Shown: positions 4,718-5,075 of the stretch, in pieces
Layout of the letters: each line of letters starts with the position of its first letter
How positions within the stretch are numbered: the first letter of the stretch is position 1
Origin: Moraxella caviae
GTDB lineage: Bacteria; Pseudomonadota; Gammaproteobacteria; Pseudomonadales; Moraxellaceae
Assembly: GCF_002014985.1 (NCBI RefSeq)
Contig: NZ_MUXU01000012.1
Location: 1-5,075, forward strand
Direction: 5' to 3'
Length of the DNA: 5,075 bases
Notes under the pieces: model-generated
Told to the model about the DNA's origin: nothing
What the model saw: only the letters and a program-made list of their open reading frames with translations
Databases searched by the model: none
Translations under genes and position numbers: made by a program

Positions 4718-5075
4718 ATGAAGATAACCCATTGTAAACTAAGTAAAAAAGTTCAAAAAAGACTACTTGAATTTTTTGTACTTGAAGTTACTGCTAGAAG
4801 TGCAGCTGATTTACTGGGTATTCACCCTAATTCAGCAGCCCTTTTTTACCACAAAATCCGCCTTGTGATAGAATACCACTTAGCTCTTGAAGCCAATCAA
4901 CTCTTTGATGGCGAAATTGAACTTGACGAAAGCTATTTTGGTGGTATTCGTAAAGGTAAACGTGGTCGTGGTGCAGCTGGCAAGACTGCTGTATTTGGTT
5001 TATTAAAACGTAACGATAAAGTTTATACCGTTGTTGTTAAAGACACCAAAACAGACACGTTAATGCCTATTATCA
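4718..5075 (+). CDS. IS1016-type transposase (ISXO2-like DDE), 3'-truncated by window end
   Basis: This enzyme cuts and joins the element ends. The 119 codons seen are about the first half of a protein that is usually near 215 residues. The N-terminal part (residues 7-35) is a helix-turn-helix-like DNA-binding region including LLEFFVLEVTARSAADLLGI, followed by HPNSAALFYHKIR. The ISXO2-like catalytic domain begins with GEIELDESYFGG (65-76), in which Asp70 is the first catalytic acid of the DDE triad. It continues with RKGKRGRGAAGKTAVFGLLKR (within 78-98) and YTVVVKDTKTDTLMPII at the window edge. The second Asp and the final acidic residue (in this family's variant triad) lie beyond the window. 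The frame is open to the last base, so nothing shows whether the gene is intact. The start has no ribosome site. Confidence 0.93.
   Translation, partial: MKITHCKLSKKVQKRLLEFFVLEVTARSAADLLGIHPNSAALFYHKIRLVIEYHLALEANQLFDGEIELDESYFGGIRKGKRGRGAAGKTAVFGLLKRNDKVYTVVVKDTKTDTLMPII

Larger units (their letters stand above)
4679..5075 (+). mobile_element. IS1016-like insertion sequence (IS1595 family), left part
   Basis: The element begins at GGGGCTGTACTAG (4679-4691), which I read as the left terminal inverted repeat because elements of this family start with a G-rich end of this kind. The transposase gene begins only 39 bp inside. The eight bases immediately before it, ATAAATTT (4671-4678), are the likely target duplication, as this family makes 8-bp duplications; the second copy and right end are outside the window. 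A small inverted repeat TAACA/TGTTA (4694-4698, 4703-4707) lies between the end and the gene and might be a transposase or promoter site. It inserted about 220 bp upstream of the FadL-family gene, facing away from it. Confidence 0.85.

Overview
The window looks like chromosomal DNA from a gamma-proteobacterium of the Moraxellaceae, most likely Moraxella. The clues are a FadL/OmpP1-family outer-membrane protein resembling Moraxella OmpE, an IS1016-type (IS1595 family) insertion sequence, a moderate base composition with AT-rich intergenic DNA, and an enterobacterial-like ribulose-phosphate 3-epimerase. This assignment is from memory of protein families; no search was run.

Layout, left to right. 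Positions 1-171 hold a bidirectional hairpin terminator (79-105) and a 14-bp tandem repeat (119-152). A minus-strand gene for an acidic conserved hypothetical protein follows (172-603). After a short AT-rich gap comes a minus-strand cluster read from right to left: rpe (1436-2149), then two tightly coupled genes for small three-helix membrane proteins (1105-1434 and 773-1105). The spacing of 1 nt after rpe and the 1-nt stop/start overlap point to one transcript. The rpe leader can form a strong hairpin that pairs its own Shine-Dalgarno sequence.

Divergent from rpe is a plus-strand BrnT/BrnA-type toxin-antitoxin locus with a full-consensus sigma70 promoter (2273-2300). The toxin gene (2328-2626) is broken by an apparent 1-nt deletion and an in-frame TGA. 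The antitoxin gene (2619-2852) is intact. A second bidirectional terminator (2913-2942) separates it from the convergent FadL-family gene (2968-4455, minus), which has a signal peptide and an unusual helical, coiled-coil-like insertion. Upstream of that gene is a 223-bp regulatory stretch with an 11-bp tandem repeat, then the left end of the IS1016-like element (4679 to window end), whose transposase gene is cut off by the window edge.

Functionally the window mixes housekeeping (pentose-phosphate epimerase), envelope (FadL-type porin, two small membrane proteins) and accessory DNA (decayed toxin-antitoxin locus, insertion sequence). The points that most deserve follow-up are the orphaned antitoxin behind an intact strong promoter, the SD-sequestering hairpin at rpe, and the coiled-coil insertion in the FadL-like protein.
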